Source: Paracoccus solventivorans
Lineage (GTDB): Bacteria; Pseudomonadota; Alphaproteobacteria; Rhodobacterales; Rhodobacteraceae
Length of the DNA: 64,000 bases
Direction of reading: 5' to 3'
Assembly: GCF_900142875.1 (NCBI RefSeq)
Contig: NZ_FRCK01000009.1
Span: 62,001 to 126,000 of the forward strand
Below the pieces are notes generated by a model. It did not search any database, had not been told where the DNA came from, and saw only the letters and a program-made list of their open reading frames with translations. This document shows, piece by piece, positions 50,993-59,671 of the stretch. Positions within the stretch are counted from its first letter, which is position 1. Each line of letters starts with the position of its first letter. Made by a program: the position numbers and the translations under genes.

Positions 50993-51460
50993 ATGGACAG
51001 TTTCACCCGGTTCATCCCGGACGGGAACGAACTCGACGCCGGGGCGATCGGCGCCGCCGGGCTTGCGGCCCTGCCGTTTCCCGAATGGGCGAGTCCCGAC
51101 GACATCGTGGCGGTCGGCAGGCTGGCGGGGGCAGAGCGTGCGGAGCTCTGGAGCTGTCAGCATCAACAGGAGCCGCACCATCTTGCGGGGCTGAGCCTGG
51201 ACGACGCCGGTCGGCAGTCTTTCGATCTCGGCTACGCGCATGTGCTGGTCGCTTTCGAGTCCGCGGAAACCTATGTCTGGCAACCGCTCGATCACGAGTT
51301 TTTCGTCGTCTTCGCGCCGCCGCCGATCCTGGAGACCATCCGCTCGGCCGGACTCTTCCCCCATGATTTCCACGCATATGCCCGCGAGGACTATTTCAGG
51401 GGCGCACGGTCCGACTATCTGGTGACAATGGAAAGCCGCTATACGGTCGTGCCGTCCTGA
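50993..51460 (+). CDS. Hypothetical protein
   Basis: This 155-residue acidic soluble protein starts MDSFTRFIPDGNELDAG and has no recognised domain, signal or membrane segment. It is rich in aromatic residues in the second half (FESAETYVWQPLDHEFFVVF, then HDFHAYAREDYFRGARSDY). The ATG has a GAGGGGG ribosome site at proper spacing. It is divergent from the DUF3396 immunity-type gene, so a second immunity-type or defence-related function is conceivable, but this rests on position only. Confidence 0.6.
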   Translation: MDSFTRFIPDGNELDAGAIGAAGLAALPFPEWASPDDIVAVGRLAGAERAELWSCQHQQEPHHLAGLSLDDAGRQSFDLGYAHVLVAFESAETYVWQPLDHEFFVVFAPPPILETIRSAGLFPHDFHAYAREDYFRGARSDYLVTMESRYTVVPS

Positions 51461-51534
51461 TACGGCGTGGCACGCGCTGCGGCGCGAGTTGAGAGGGCCA
51501 GCAGCCGAAAGACCAACCGCCCCCGCTTGCAGGC

Positions 51535-52245
51535 TCAGTCCAGAAAACGCCGGCGCAGGGCAGTCAGCGCGGCCTCGTCCAGGCCGATCTTCTGGCGCAG
51601 ATAGGTCTCGGGCGTCTCGATGCGGTCCAGGAAGGCGTCCAGGTAAGCCGTTTCAACTGTAATGATCGGGCGCAGCGCGGGATTTTTTGCTGTCGACAGC
51701 TGCGGGTGGCGCAGGCGGATGCTGGCGGCGATATCGCCATAGGCGTCGTTGCTGAGCAAATAGTCGCCGTCGATCGCCTCGCGCCCGACGCCAAGCGCGC
51801 TCAGCAGCAGCGCCACCATGACCCCGGTGCGGTCCTTGCCCACGGCGCAATGGATGTAGATCGGCCCGTCGCTGGCCAGCAGGTCCGAGAAGACCGCCTC
51901 GAACGTCGGCTGGAACAGGCGGGGCAGCTCGCCGTAGATCCCCAGCATCGCGGCGCGGTTGCTTTCGGCGCTGGCGGTGCTGTCGCGCATCATGCGGATC
52001 GGCGCGGCAAGGTCGATGTCGTGCTGGCGGACCGGATGGCGCAATCCCAGCCCGCGCAGGGCCGAGGGGCGGTCGGCCTCTTCCCGACGGTTGCGCAGGT
52101 CATAGACCGTGGTCACCCGGTGGTTGCCCATCAGCAGCGCCGCGGCCGGATCGGTGACCGCGCCGCCGCGGAAGATCATTCCCGGTTTGATCCTGCGGCC
52201 CTCATGGCCCCGCAGGCCGGCGATCTCGCGGAAGTTCAGCAGCAT
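51535..52245 (-). CDS. Tyrosine/serine protein phosphatase (PTP-like)
   Basis: This 236-residue protein has the CX5R phosphatase loop IHCAVGKDRTGV (about residues 131-142), with catalytic Cys, Lys-Asp and Arg. It starts NFREIAGLRGHEGRRIKPGM, followed by YDLRNRREEADRPS, the general-acid loop region. It is of the Y_phosphatase3 (Tyr/Ser) type found in proteobacteria and actinobacteria. It is divergent from the third Liv operon, with operator-like sites between, but it has no evident link to the catabolic pathway. Confidence 0.83.
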   Translation of the reverse strand: MLLNFREIAGLRGHEGRRIKPGMIFRGGAVTDPAAALLMGNHRVTTVYDLRNRREEADRPSALRGLGLRHPVRQHDIDLAAPIRMMRDSTASAESNRAAMLGIYGELPRLFQPTFEAVFSDLLASDGPIYIHCAVGKDRTGVMVALLLSALGVGREAIDGDYLLSNDAYGDIAASIRLRHPQLSTAKNPALRPIITVETAYLDAFLDRIETPETYLRQKIGLDEAALTALRRRFLD

Positions 52246-52368
52246 TTCGCCCCGTCCTTTCTGGAATTGTCCATGTGCCGATGCCTTGCCGGACTGCGCC
52301 GGGCGAGGCGTGCCATGCCGGCCATGGATGGGCTTTCCTCACCCGCTTTTCGTGCATGTCGATCCAGA

Positions 52369-52388
52369 TGTATGCTAGCGAATTATGC
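52369..52388 (+). promoter_or_regulatory. Candidate operator (first of two) upstream of the third Liv operon
   Basis: TGTATGCTAGCGAATTATGC contains the TATGC-TA-GC core found at 59580-59599. It lies 211 bp upstream of the permease start and 124 bp from the divergent phosphatase gene. Confidence 0.55.
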
Positions 52389-52467
52389 GCCGGCAAGGAA
52401 TATTTGTCCCCCGGTGGCTTGGAGTCCCGCAGCGGGTCACCACGCGCAGACCGCCACTTCAGCATGT

Positions 52468-52497
52468 TGACTGCTAGCATACAGTTTGCTAGCTATT
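52468..52497 (+). promoter_or_regulatory. Candidate operator (second of two, tandem) upstream of the third Liv operon
   Basis: It has two copies of TGCTAGC, in CTGCTAGCATAC (52471-52482) and TTTGCTAGCTAT (52486-52497), in the same direction about 15 bases apart. It sits about 100 bp before the first permease gene. Confidence 0.6.
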
Positions 52498-52598
52498 TAA
52501 CTCTCGACGTTGCCGGCGGCCGAGACGTCGCAGCGGAACCGCCGGGGGCCGCAGGCAGTCCGGCCGGTCGGGAGTTTTTCGCTTTGGGAGGGGCGGGA

Positions 52599-53456
52599 AT
52601 GATACCCACATTGATCCTGAACGCGCTGGCAGTCTCGTCACTCTATATCATGATGGCAAGCGGACTGGCGCTGATTTTCGGCCTGCGGCGGGTGATGAAT
52701 TTCGGCCACGGCGCCATCTACATGGTCGGCGCCTATCTGGGCTACACCATCGCCTCGGGCATGAACTTCTGGGCGGCGCTGGTGATCGTGCCGCTGCTGA
52801 TGTCGGTCCTTGGCGTGCTGCTGGAGCTGGCGGTGCTGCGGCCGCTGGAGCGGCGCCAGCAGATCGAGGTGGCGCTGATCACCTTCGGCATCGGCATCGT
52901 GATCGCGCAGATCGTGATTCGCATCTATGGCGGCACGCCGCTGTCGGTGGCGGCACCGCCGCTGCTGGCGTCCTCGGTCAAGATCTTCGGCGCGGATTAT
53001 CCGGTCTATCGGCTGTTCATCACCGTAGTCGGGCTGTGTTCCGTGGTCGCGCTAGCGGTCTGGCTGAACGCCACCCGGACCGGCATGTTCGTCCGCGCCG
53101 TCAGCCATGCGCCCGACGTGTCGTCGATGATGGGGATCAACGCCAACCGGCTGAGCCTGCTGATCTCGATGCTTTCGACCGCGTTTGCCGGGCTGGCCGG
53201 GGTGCTGGTCGGGCCGTATCTGTCGATCGACCCCGGCATGGACGTGGCGATGATCATCACCTGCATGATCGTGGTGGTGATCGGGGGGACCGGCTCGATC
53301 TGGGGGGCGATCTTCGCCGCGCTGATCCTTGGCTTCGTGCAGACCTTCGGCACCGTCTACCTGCACGAGATTTCGGTGCTGCTGCCCTATCTGATGCTGG
53401 TCGCGATCCTGGTCTGGCGCCCGCAGGGCCTCAACTTCGGAGGAGGCGCGGAATGA
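52599..53456 (+). CDS. Branched-chain-type ABC transporter permease LivH-like (system 3)
   Basis: This 285-residue permease has GLRRVMNFGHGAIYMVGAYL (LivH hallmark, about residues 28-47) and coupling loop RTGMFVRAVSHAPDVSSMMG. The C-terminal LVWRPQGLNFGGG is typical. The ATG at 52599 has a GGGAGG ribosome site, and the stop overlaps the next gene by ATGA. No binding protein is encoded in this operon. Confidence 0.88.
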   Translation: MIPTLILNALAVSSLYIMMASGLALIFGLRRVMNFGHGAIYMVGAYLGYTIASGMNFWAALVIVPLLMSVLGVLLELAVLRPLERRQQIEVALITFGIGIVIAQIVIRIYGGTPLSVAAPPLLASSVKIFGADYPVYRLFITVVGLCSVVALAVWLNATRTGMFVRAVSHAPDVSSMMGINANRLSLLISMLSTAFAGLAGVLVGPYLSIDPGMDVAMIITCMIVVVIGGTGSIWGAIFAALILGFVQTFGTVYLHEISVLLPYLMLVAILVWRPQGLNFGGGAE

Positions 53457-54448
53457 CCAGCCTTCCCCTGTCCCGCCGCCCGGTTTCGGCAATGCGCTGG
53501 CCCGTGCTGGGCGGTGTCGCGCTGGCCGTCTTTCTCGCCGGTTTCCTGCTGCCCGGCTATCTCGAGGGTGGCTATCTGCAGTCGATGCTGAACAACGGGC
53601 TGATCACTGGGATCCTGGCGCTGTGCGTGGCCTTCATCATGCATCAATGCGGTTTCGTGCTGTTCGGGATCGCCGCCTATTACGGGCTTGCGGCCTATGC
53701 CTGCGCGATCCTGGTCAACAGCTTCGGGTTTCCCGCGATGGCTGCGGCGGCGGTGGCGCTGCTGGTCACGCTGGCCGCGGCCTTCCTGGTCGGCGCCATC
53801 GTCATCCGCGTCAAGCCGCTGGCCTTCATGATGATCTGCCTGTCGCTGGCCGAGCTGATGCGCCACCTTGTCGCCCTGCCCAGCCTGCGCAGGACCACCG
53901 GCGGCAGCGACGGGCTGCTGTTCATGCCCGAGGGGCGGGTGTTCGGCATCGACGCCGTGGACCTGCTGGACACCGGGCAGGTCTGGCCGCTGATCTGGAC
54001 CGCGACCTGGGTGATCGCCGGCCTGTTCCTGATCGTCGCGAGCTCGCATTTCGGGGTCCGCCTGCGCGCCATCAAGGAAAACGAGGAACGGATGCGGTTT
54101 TCCGGCTTCGACACCTATTGGCCGCGGGTCTTCGCCTTTGCCGGGGTGGGTCTGGCCGCGGGCGTCGCCGGGGTAATCCAGGCGCTGGCCACCGGCTTTG
54201 CCTCGCCCGAGATGTTCAGCATCATCACCTCGACCAACGCGCTCTTGGCAGCGATCACCGGCGGCGTGTCCTCGGTCGTCGGGCCGGTCATGGGCGGGGT
54301 CATCTATACCTGGGCGATCAGCGAGTTCGGGGCGCTGGGCTATTCGCAGCTGTTCACCGGCATCGCGGTGATCCTGGTCATGCTGTTCATTCCCAAGGGC
54401 ATCCTGCACCCGCTGCGGCTGCTCGGCCGGAAAGGGGGGCGGGCATGA
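53453..54448 (+). CDS. Branched-chain-type ABC transporter permease LivM-like (system 3)
   Basis: This 331-residue permease has NNGLITGILALCVAFIMHQC, then FVLFGIAAYYGLAAYA (the LivM block; the usual SFGHA is LFGIA here), and coupling loop LRAIKENEERMRFSGFDT. It overlaps both neighbours by ATGA. The altered hallmark and divergent sequence set this system apart from the two other Liv sets in the window. Confidence 0.86.
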   Translation: MTSLPLSRRPVSAMRWPVLGGVALAVFLAGFLLPGYLEGGYLQSMLNNGLITGILALCVAFIMHQCGFVLFGIAAYYGLAAYACAILVNSFGFPAMAAAAVALLVTLAAAFLVGAIVIRVKPLAFMMICLSLAELMRHLVALPSLRRTTGGSDGLLFMPEGRVFGIDAVDLLDTGQVWPLIWTATWVIAGLFLIVASSHFGVRLRAIKENEERMRFSGFDTYWPRVFAFAGVGLAAGVAGVIQALATGFASPEMFSIITSTNALLAAITGGVSSVVGPVMGGVIYTWAISEFGALGYSQLFTGIAVILVMLFIPKGILHPLRLLGRKGGRA

Positions 54449-55143
54449 TCCGCGTCGAGAATCTGACGGTCGCCTATGGCGCCTTCAAGGCGCTGACCGA
54501 CATCTCGGTCGATCTGGGCCGGCGCGGGCAGGTCCATTCCATCATCGGGCCGAACGGCGCCGGGAAATCGACCTTCATGGATGCCATCGTCGGCAAGCGC
54601 CGTCCCAGCGCCGGACGCATCTTTTACAAGGACCGCGACATCAGCGGCGACAGCATCCAGCGGCGCCGCAAGGACGGCATGGCGCGGTCGTTCCAGAAGA
54701 CCTCGATCTTTCCCGGGCTGACTATCCTCGAACAGCTCGATCTGGTCGCGGCGCATCTGAACGAACCCGACCTGGGCGCGATCATCGACACCATGGACCT
54801 GCGCGAGGTGCTGCATCTCGAAGCCGCGCGGGCCGCCTACGGCGTGCAGCGCCGGGTCGACGTGGCGCTGGGGCTGATCGGGATGCCCGACATCCTGCTG
54901 CTGGACGAACCCGGCGCCGGGCTGTCGGCCGAGGAAACTGCCAATCTGTTTCGGCACCTGCGCAAGCTGGCGGCCGAGCGCGACATCGCCGCCGTGGTGG
55001 TGGAGCACGATGTCGAGGCGGTGTTCGCGCTGTCCGACGTGGTGACCGTCCTTGACCTTGGCCGCCATCTGGCGACCGGCACGCCCGCCGAGATCCGCGC
55101 CAATCCGCAGGTCGTCGCCGCCTATCTGGGGACCGCAGCATGA
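54445..55143 (+). CDS. Branched-chain-type ABC transporter ATPase LivG-like (system 3)
   Basis: This 232-residue ATPase has Walker A GPNGAGKST (about residues 36-44), Walker B DILLLDEPGAGLS, and H-loop VVVEHDVEAVFAL. The signature motif is degenerate (AAYGVQRRVDVALGL rather than LSYGQQRR-), although the Tyr-Gly pair and the following Arg pattern are kept. The C-terminus QVVAAYLGTAA fits LivG. ATGA overlaps join it to livM and livF. Confidence 0.87.
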   Translation: MIRVENLTVAYGAFKALTDISVDLGRRGQVHSIIGPNGAGKSTFMDAIVGKRRPSAGRIFYKDRDISGDSIQRRRKDGMARSFQKTSIFPGLTILEQLDLVAAHLNEPDLGAIIDTMDLREVLHLEAARAAYGVQRRVDVALGLIGMPDILLLDEPGAGLSAEETANLFRHLRKLAAERDIAAVVVEHDVEAVFALSDVVTVLDLGRHLATGTPAEIRANPQVVAAYLGTAA

Positions 55144-55835
55144 GCTTTCTGGAAATCTCGGACCTCACCTCGGGCTATGGCAAGGCCACGATCCTGCGCA
55201 ACCTGTCGCTGTCGGTCGATCGCGGCGAATCGGTGGGGATCGTCGGGCGCAACGGCGCCGGCAAATCGACGCTGCTGCTGTCGATCTTCGGCCAGACCCG
55301 GGTCTTCGGCGGCGAGATCCGCGTCGCCGGCACCCGCATAGACCGGCTGCCCGCCTATCGCGCCGCGCATCTGGGGGTGTCGTTCTCGCCCCAGGGGCGG
55401 ATGATCCTGCCCAACCTCACGGTGCAGGAAAACCTGTGCATGAGCCTGGCGACCGGCCGCAAGGGCGACTGGACGCTGGAAGGGGTCTTCGACCTGTTCC
55501 CGGTCCTGCGCGAACGCGCCCGCCAGCCGGGCATGGCGCTGTCGGGCGGGCAGTTGCAGATGCTGGCCATCGGTCGGGCGCTGATGGCCAACCCCGAGGT
55601 GCTGGTGCTGGACGAGCCGACCGAGGGGCTGGCCCCGGTGCTGGTCGACGTGCTGACCGAGGCGCTGCTGAAGGTGCGCGCCAGCGGCACCGGCATCCTG
55701 GTGGTCGAGCAGCATCACGCGCTGATCCGGGCGGTCACCGACCGCTTCGTGGTGATGGCGAAGGGCGAGATCAGGGGCGGCGGCACCAGCGCCGCTATGG
55801 CGGCCGAGGAAAACGCCCATCTGTTCGAGCTGTAG
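55140..55835 (+). CDS. Branched-chain-type ABC transporter ATPase LivF-like (system 3)
   Basis: This 231-residue ATPase has Walker A GRNGAGKST, signature LSGGQLQMLAIGRALMA, Walker B VLVLDEPTEGLAP, and VVEQHHALIRAVTDR. The stop is followed after 69 bases by a CoA ligase gene on the same strand, so the ligase is probably co-transcribed and activates the imported acid. Confidence 0.9.
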   Translation: MSFLEISDLTSGYGKATILRNLSLSVDRGESVGIVGRNGAGKSTLLLSIFGQTRVFGGEIRVAGTRIDRLPAYRAAHLGVSFSPQGRMILPNLTVQENLCMSLATGRKGDWTLEGVFDLFPVLRERARQPGMALSGGQLQMLAIGRALMANPEVLVLDEPTEGLAPVLVDVLTEALLKVRASGTGILVVEQHHALIRAVTDRFVVMAKGEIRGGGTSAAMAAEENAHLFEL

Positions 55836-55904
55836 GCGCCCGGCCCTGGCTGTGACCTGAAGAAGTTGGTCCGTGGCAACAGGCCCGCGGGCGGGAGGAA
55901 AGCG

Positions 55905-57548
55905 ATGTCACATCTCATGGGTCTGAGCATGGACCTGCCGCTGTTGATCTCGGCGATCAACGAGCATGGCGCCGAGGCGCATGGGCGGACGGAAATCGTG
56001 TCTTACGATCTGGCCGGTCAGCGCCACTGCTACAGCTTTCTGGACATGAACCGGCGCAGCAAGCGGCTGGCCAATGCGCTGACGGCGCGGGGCATGGGCC
56101 TTGGCAAGCGGGTCGCCACGCTGGCCTGGAACACGCATCGGCACATGGAGATCTTCTATGGCGCGACCGGGATGGGTTGTCCGATCCATACCGTCAACCC
56201 GCGCCTGACCACCGAGCATCTGGAATACATCATCAACGAGGGCGGGGCCGAGGTGCTGTTCCTTGACGCGGACCTCGTGCCCCGCGCGGTCGAGCTGGCC
56301 GGGAAGCTGCCGCAGGTCCGTCACTTCGTGGTGCTCGAGCCGCGCGAAAACCTGCCCGACGGCGGGCCGCTGGCGCTTGAATCCTACGAGGACTGGCTGG
56401 CCGCGGAACCCGACCAGTTCCAGTGGCCCGAGTTCGACGAACGTTCCGCCTCGACCATCTGCTTCACCTCGGGGACCACCGGGCTGCCCAAGGGCGTCGT
56501 CTATTCGCACCGCGCCACGGTGTTGCAGACGATGACCTTCACCTCGATGGGGTGGCTGCCGCCGACGCGGCGGGGCAAGCCGGTGCTGCTGGCGGTGGCG
56601 CCGATGTTCCATTCCAACGCCTGGAACTTTCCCTTCGGCGCGCTTTACGCCGGCGTTCCGCTGGTGCTGCCGGGCCGCAACCTGTCGCCGGGAAACCTGC
56701 AGCGGGTGATCGCGGACGAAGGCGTGACCTGCGCCGCCATGGTGCCCTCGATCCTGACCGGCATCATTGAGCATATCCGCGCGAACGAGCTGGATCTGGG
56801 CCGGCTGGAATCCGTGGTGACCTCGGGCGCCGGCGCGGCGCCCAAGCTGATCGCCTGGCTGCACGACCATGGCATCGCCACCACCCACAGCTGGGGGATG
56901 ACCGAATGCATGTTCGGCACCTCGGGGGCGCTGCTCAGCCTGCACGCCGACCTGCCGCTGGAAGAGCGGATGCCCTATCTGCTGAAGGACGGCCGCCAGA
57001 CCGCGCTGACCCGGATCAGGATCGTCGATGACGAGGGCAATGTCCTGCCCCGCGACGGCACCACCCGCGGGCATCTGCGCGTCCGGGGGCTGTGGGCGGC
57101 ACGGGGCTATCTGAACCACCCCGAGGATTGCGCGCTGGACAGCGACGGCTGGCTGGTGACCGGCGACATCGCCACCATCGACCCCGACGGCTATCTGAAG
57201 ATCGTGGACCGCGACAAGGACCTGATCAAGTCGGGGGGCGAGTGGATCAGCTCGTCCGATCTGGAAAAGATCGCGGCCAGCCATCCCGACGTGGTGCAGG
57301 CGGCGGCCATCGCGGTCAACCACCCGAAATGGCAGGAACGGCCGCTGCTGATCGTGCAGCTGCGCGAGGGCGCGGTGCTGGATACGCGCGCCATCCTCGA
57401 GCTGATCGGTGCGCAAGTGGCGAAATGGTGGGTGCCCGACGACGTGGTGCAGATCGCCGCGTTCCCGCTGAGCGCGACCGGCAAGGTCCGCAAGATGGAT
57501 CTGCGCGAAACCTACGCCGACTATTACAACCAGCCCGGCAGCGCCTGA
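55905..57548 (+). CDS. AMP-forming acyl-CoA ligase (second)
   Basis: This 547-residue ANL enzyme has the P-loop FTSGTTGLPKGV (about residues 189-200), GMTECMFGTSG, GWLVTGDIATIDPDGY, the hinge DRDKDLIKSGGEWISSSDLE, and the C-terminal catalytic Lys in SATGKVRKMDLRE. The GGEWISS hinge and MFHSNAWNFPFGA are typical of medium- to long-chain fatty acyl (FadD/AlkK-like) ligases. It differs clearly from the ligase at 29796, so two acids or two steps may need activation. A GGGAGGAA ribosome site precedes the ATG. Confidence 0.9.
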   Translation: MSHLMGLSMDLPLLISAINEHGAEAHGRTEIVSYDLAGQRHCYSFLDMNRRSKRLANALTARGMGLGKRVATLAWNTHRHMEIFYGATGMGCPIHTVNPRLTTEHLEYIINEGGAEVLFLDADLVPRAVELAGKLPQVRHFVVLEPRENLPDGGPLALESYEDWLAAEPDQFQWPEFDERSASTICFTSGTTGLPKGVVYSHRATVLQTMTFTSMGWLPPTRRGKPVLLAVAPMFHSNAWNFPFGALYAGVPLVLPGRNLSPGNLQRVIADEGVTCAAMVPSILTGIIEHIRANELDLGRLESVVTSGAGAAPKLIAWLHDHGIATTHSWGMTECMFGTSGALLSLHADLPLEERMPYLLKDGRQTALTRIRIVDDEGNVLPRDGTTRGHLRVRGLWAARGYLNHPEDCALDSDGWLVTGDIATIDPDGYLKIVDRDKDLIKSGGEWISSSDLEKIAASHPDVVQAAAIAVNHPKWQERPLLIVQLREGAVLDTRAILELIGAQVAKWWVPDDVVQIAAFPLSATGKVRKMDLRETYADYYNQPGSA

Positions 57549-57569
57549 CCGGCTGAAAGCGCGAATGAA

Positions 57570-57593
57570 AAAGCCCGCCGGTCGGCGGGCTTT
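57570..57593. terminator. Bidirectional intrinsic terminator
   Basis: A perfect 10-bp stem (AAAGCCCGCC at 57570-57579 with GGCGGGCTTT at 57584-57593) has A and T runs on its two sides. It separates the plus-strand ligase and the minus-strand SDR that converge here. Confidence 0.82.
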
Positions 57594-57606
57594 CCTTGTG
57601 ACGCGA

Positions 57607-58515
57607 TCAGGCCTTGCGGCCCTGCTTTTCCTTTTCGGCCGAAGCTCGCAGCGCCTCGCGCGCCGCCGCCCAGTCCTCGGCGCTCATGTCCGAGAGATCG
57701 GCAAAGGTCGAGGGCGCGGCCAGATGGTGGCCGCCATCCACGGCGATGGTGGCGCCGTTGATATAGCTGCAGGCATCTGACATCAGGAAGGCGGTCAGGG
57801 CGCGCAATTCATGCATCTGCCCGAAGCGGCGCAGCGGCACTTTTTCCTTTTGCGTCGCGCCCACCGACGAGCCGGGGATCGGGTTCAGCTTTTCCCAGGC
57901 GTTCGGGGTCGGGAACGGCCCGGGCGCAATCGCGTTCAGGCGGATGTTCTTCGGCCCCCATTCGACCGCCAGCGACATGGTCATCGCCTGGATCGCCGCC
58001 TTGGACATGGCGGACGGCGTGACGAAGGCCGAGCCGGTCCAGACCCAGGTCACCAGGTTCGACAGCACGGTGCCGGGCAGCCCGCCGGCGATCCAGCGCT
58101 TGCCGCAGGCCAGCGTGGCGTAGAACGAGCCGTCCATCACCGTCTGGGTGATCGCCTGATAGCCGCGGGGGCTGAGCGTCTCGGTCGGCGCGATGAAATT
58201 CGCCGCGGCATTGTTGACCAGCCCGGTCAGCGGGCCGCTGTCCCAGATCTTCGCCACCGTCGCATCGACGCTTTCCGGGTCGCGGACATTGGTGATGAGG
58301 TAGTCGGCCGCGCCGCCCTCGGCCGCGATGGTCTTGCAGGCCTCGGCCAGCACCTCCTCGCGCCGGCCGCAGATGAAGACATGCGCGCCAAGCGCGGAGA
58401 AGCCGCGCGACATTTCCAGCCCCAGCCCGGTGCCGCCGCCGGTGACCAGGATGCGCTTGCCCGCCAGCAGGTCGGGCTTGTAGGGGCTTTGCGCGCGGAT
58501 CTCAGAACTTGACAT
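57607..58515 (-). CDS. SDR, 2,4-dienoyl-CoA reductase-like
   Basis: This 302-residue SDR has TGGGTGLGLEMSRGFSALGA, CGRREEVL, NNAAANFIAPTETLSPRGY, and AVEWGPKNIRLNAIAPGPF. The NNAAxNFI and AVEWGP features mark the DECR1/PDCR branch, which reduces 2,4-dienoyl-CoA with NADPH. The YxxxK Tyr is Ser168 with Lys172 kept (PSAMSK), as expected for DECR-type enzymes that use another Tyr. Its start overlaps the stop of the upstream beta-keto acid cleavage gene by 14 bases. Confidence 0.83.
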   Translation of the reverse strand: MSSSEIRAQSPYKPDLLAGKRILVTGGGTGLGLEMSRGFSALGAHVFICGRREEVLAEACKTIAAEGGAADYLITNVRDPESVDATVAKIWDSGPLTGLVNNAAANFIAPTETLSPRGYQAITQTVMDGSFYATLACGKRWIAGGLPGTVLSNLVTWVWTGSAFVTPSAMSKAAIQAMTMSLAVEWGPKNIRLNAIAPGPFPTPNAWEKLNPIPGSSVGATQKEKVPLRRFGQMHELRALTAFLMSDACSYINGATIAVDGGHHLAAPSTFADLSDMSAEDWAAAREALRASAEKEKQGRKA

Positions 58516-59434
58516 GGGCGGCTCCTTTCAGGCCCAGCAGGGCGCGGGCTTCATCGGGGGTGGCGGTCTCGATCGACAGCTCGTTCAGGATGCGGGTGAT
58601 CTTTTCGACCTGCTGGGCGTTCGACCGCGCCAGCTCGCCCTTGGCGATATAGATGCTGTCCTCCAGCCCGACGCGCACATGGCCGCCCAGCGTGGCGTTG
58701 GTCACCGCCATCGGCATCTGGTGACGGCCCGCCGCCAGCACCGACATCACATATTGGTCGCCGAACAGCCGGTCGGCGGTGCGGCGCATGTGCAGCAGAT
58801 GTTCGGTTTCGGCGGCGATGCCGCCAAGGATGCCGAACACGCCCTGCACGAACAGCGGCCCATCGACCAATCCGCGATCCAGGAAATGCGCGAGGTTGTA
58901 CAGATGCCCGACATCGTAGCATTCATATTCGAAGCGGGTGCCCTGTTCCGACAGGGCGCGGATGCCGCGCTCGATCTGGGTAAAGGTGTTGGACAGGATG
59001 AAGTCCTGCGTCATCTCCAGATAGGGGCGTTCCCAGTCGTGCTGGAACTCCTTGATCTTGCGTGCCGCCCCCGAGATGTTGAAGTTCAGCGAGCCCATGT
59101 TCATCGACGCGAGTTCCGGCGCAAAGGCCAGCGCCGGCGCCAGCCGGTCCTCGAGCGACATGCCCAGGCCGCCGCCAGTGGTGATGTTGACCACCGCATC
59201 GCAGTTGTCGCGGATGCGCGGCAGAAAGCGGGCGTAGTCCTCGGGCTTTTGCGACGGCGCGCCGGTGCCTTCGACGCGGGCGTGCAGGTGCAGGATCGCC
59301 GCGCCGGCGCGGGCGGCGTCGATGGCTTGGGTGCCGATGGCCTCGGCGCTGACCGGCAGATGCGGGCTCATCGTCGGGGTGTGAATCGAGCCGGTGATGG
59401 CGCAGCTGACGATCACCTTGCTGGATGGGCGCAT
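58502..59434 (-). CDS. Beta-keto acid cleavage enzyme (BKACE, DUF849)
   Basis: This 310-residue TIM-barrel protein has VIVSCAITGSIHTP at the start, AILHLHARVEG carrying the two zinc-ligand His, INITTGGGLGM, SLNFNISG, and GHVRVGLEDSIYIAKG near the end. BKACEs condense a beta-keto acid with acetyl-CoA and split it to acetoacetate and a new acyl-CoA, as Kce does in lysine fermentation. The gene gives the pathway a cleavage step in addition to the thiolase at 44679. It is first in an operon with a DECR-like SDR. Confidence 0.87.
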   Translation of the reverse strand: MRPSSKVIVSCAITGSIHTPTMSPHLPVSAEAIGTQAIDAARAGAAILHLHARVEGTGAPSQKPEDYARFLPRIRDNCDAVVNITTGGGLGMSLEDRLAPALAFAPELASMNMGSLNFNISGAARKIKEFQHDWERPYLEMTQDFILSNTFTQIERGIRALSEQGTRFEYECYDVGHLYNLAHFLDRGLVDGPLFVQGVFGILGGIAAETEHLLHMRRTADRLFGDQYVMSVLAAGRHQMPMAVTNATLGGHVRVGLEDSIYIAKGELARSNAQQVEKITRILNELSIETATPDEARALLGLKGAAHVKF

Positions 59435-59671
59435 GGCTTCCTCCTCCTCGGGGACGGCGGGCCGGGGCGCGCTGCCATGGCCCTGGGTCCAATTTCGTTT
59501 GCTTACTTATGGTATTTACGTAAACTATATCTGTAAAGCGCCGCGCGGGGTCATGGCGGAAAATACTGTTGCCAACAATTGTATGCTAGCATATCGTATC
59601 CGTGTTAAATTCATGCGGCCGGGACAGGACCCCCAGTCGGATGCCGGGCCCTGCCATCGGAGGAGAGATCA
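59435..59671. promoter_or_regulatory. Divergent control region with a perfect operator palindrome
   Basis: TGTATGCTAGCATATCGTAT at 59580-59599 contains the 12-bp perfect palindrome TATGCTAGCATA (59582-59593), the best match to the region's operator consensus. It sits between the BKACE gene and the BadH-like SDR gene, about 72 bp before the latter. The sequence around 59500-59530 is AT-rich and may hold the BKACE promoter. Confidence 0.65.

Larger units (their letters stand above)
52246..52598. promoter_or_regulatory. Divergent control region of the third Liv operon
   Basis: These 353 bp hold no gene. They contain the paired operator-like sites at 52369-52388 and 52468-52497, in an AT-richer patch (52465-52510) that probably carries the Liv promoter. 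Confidence 0.5.
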
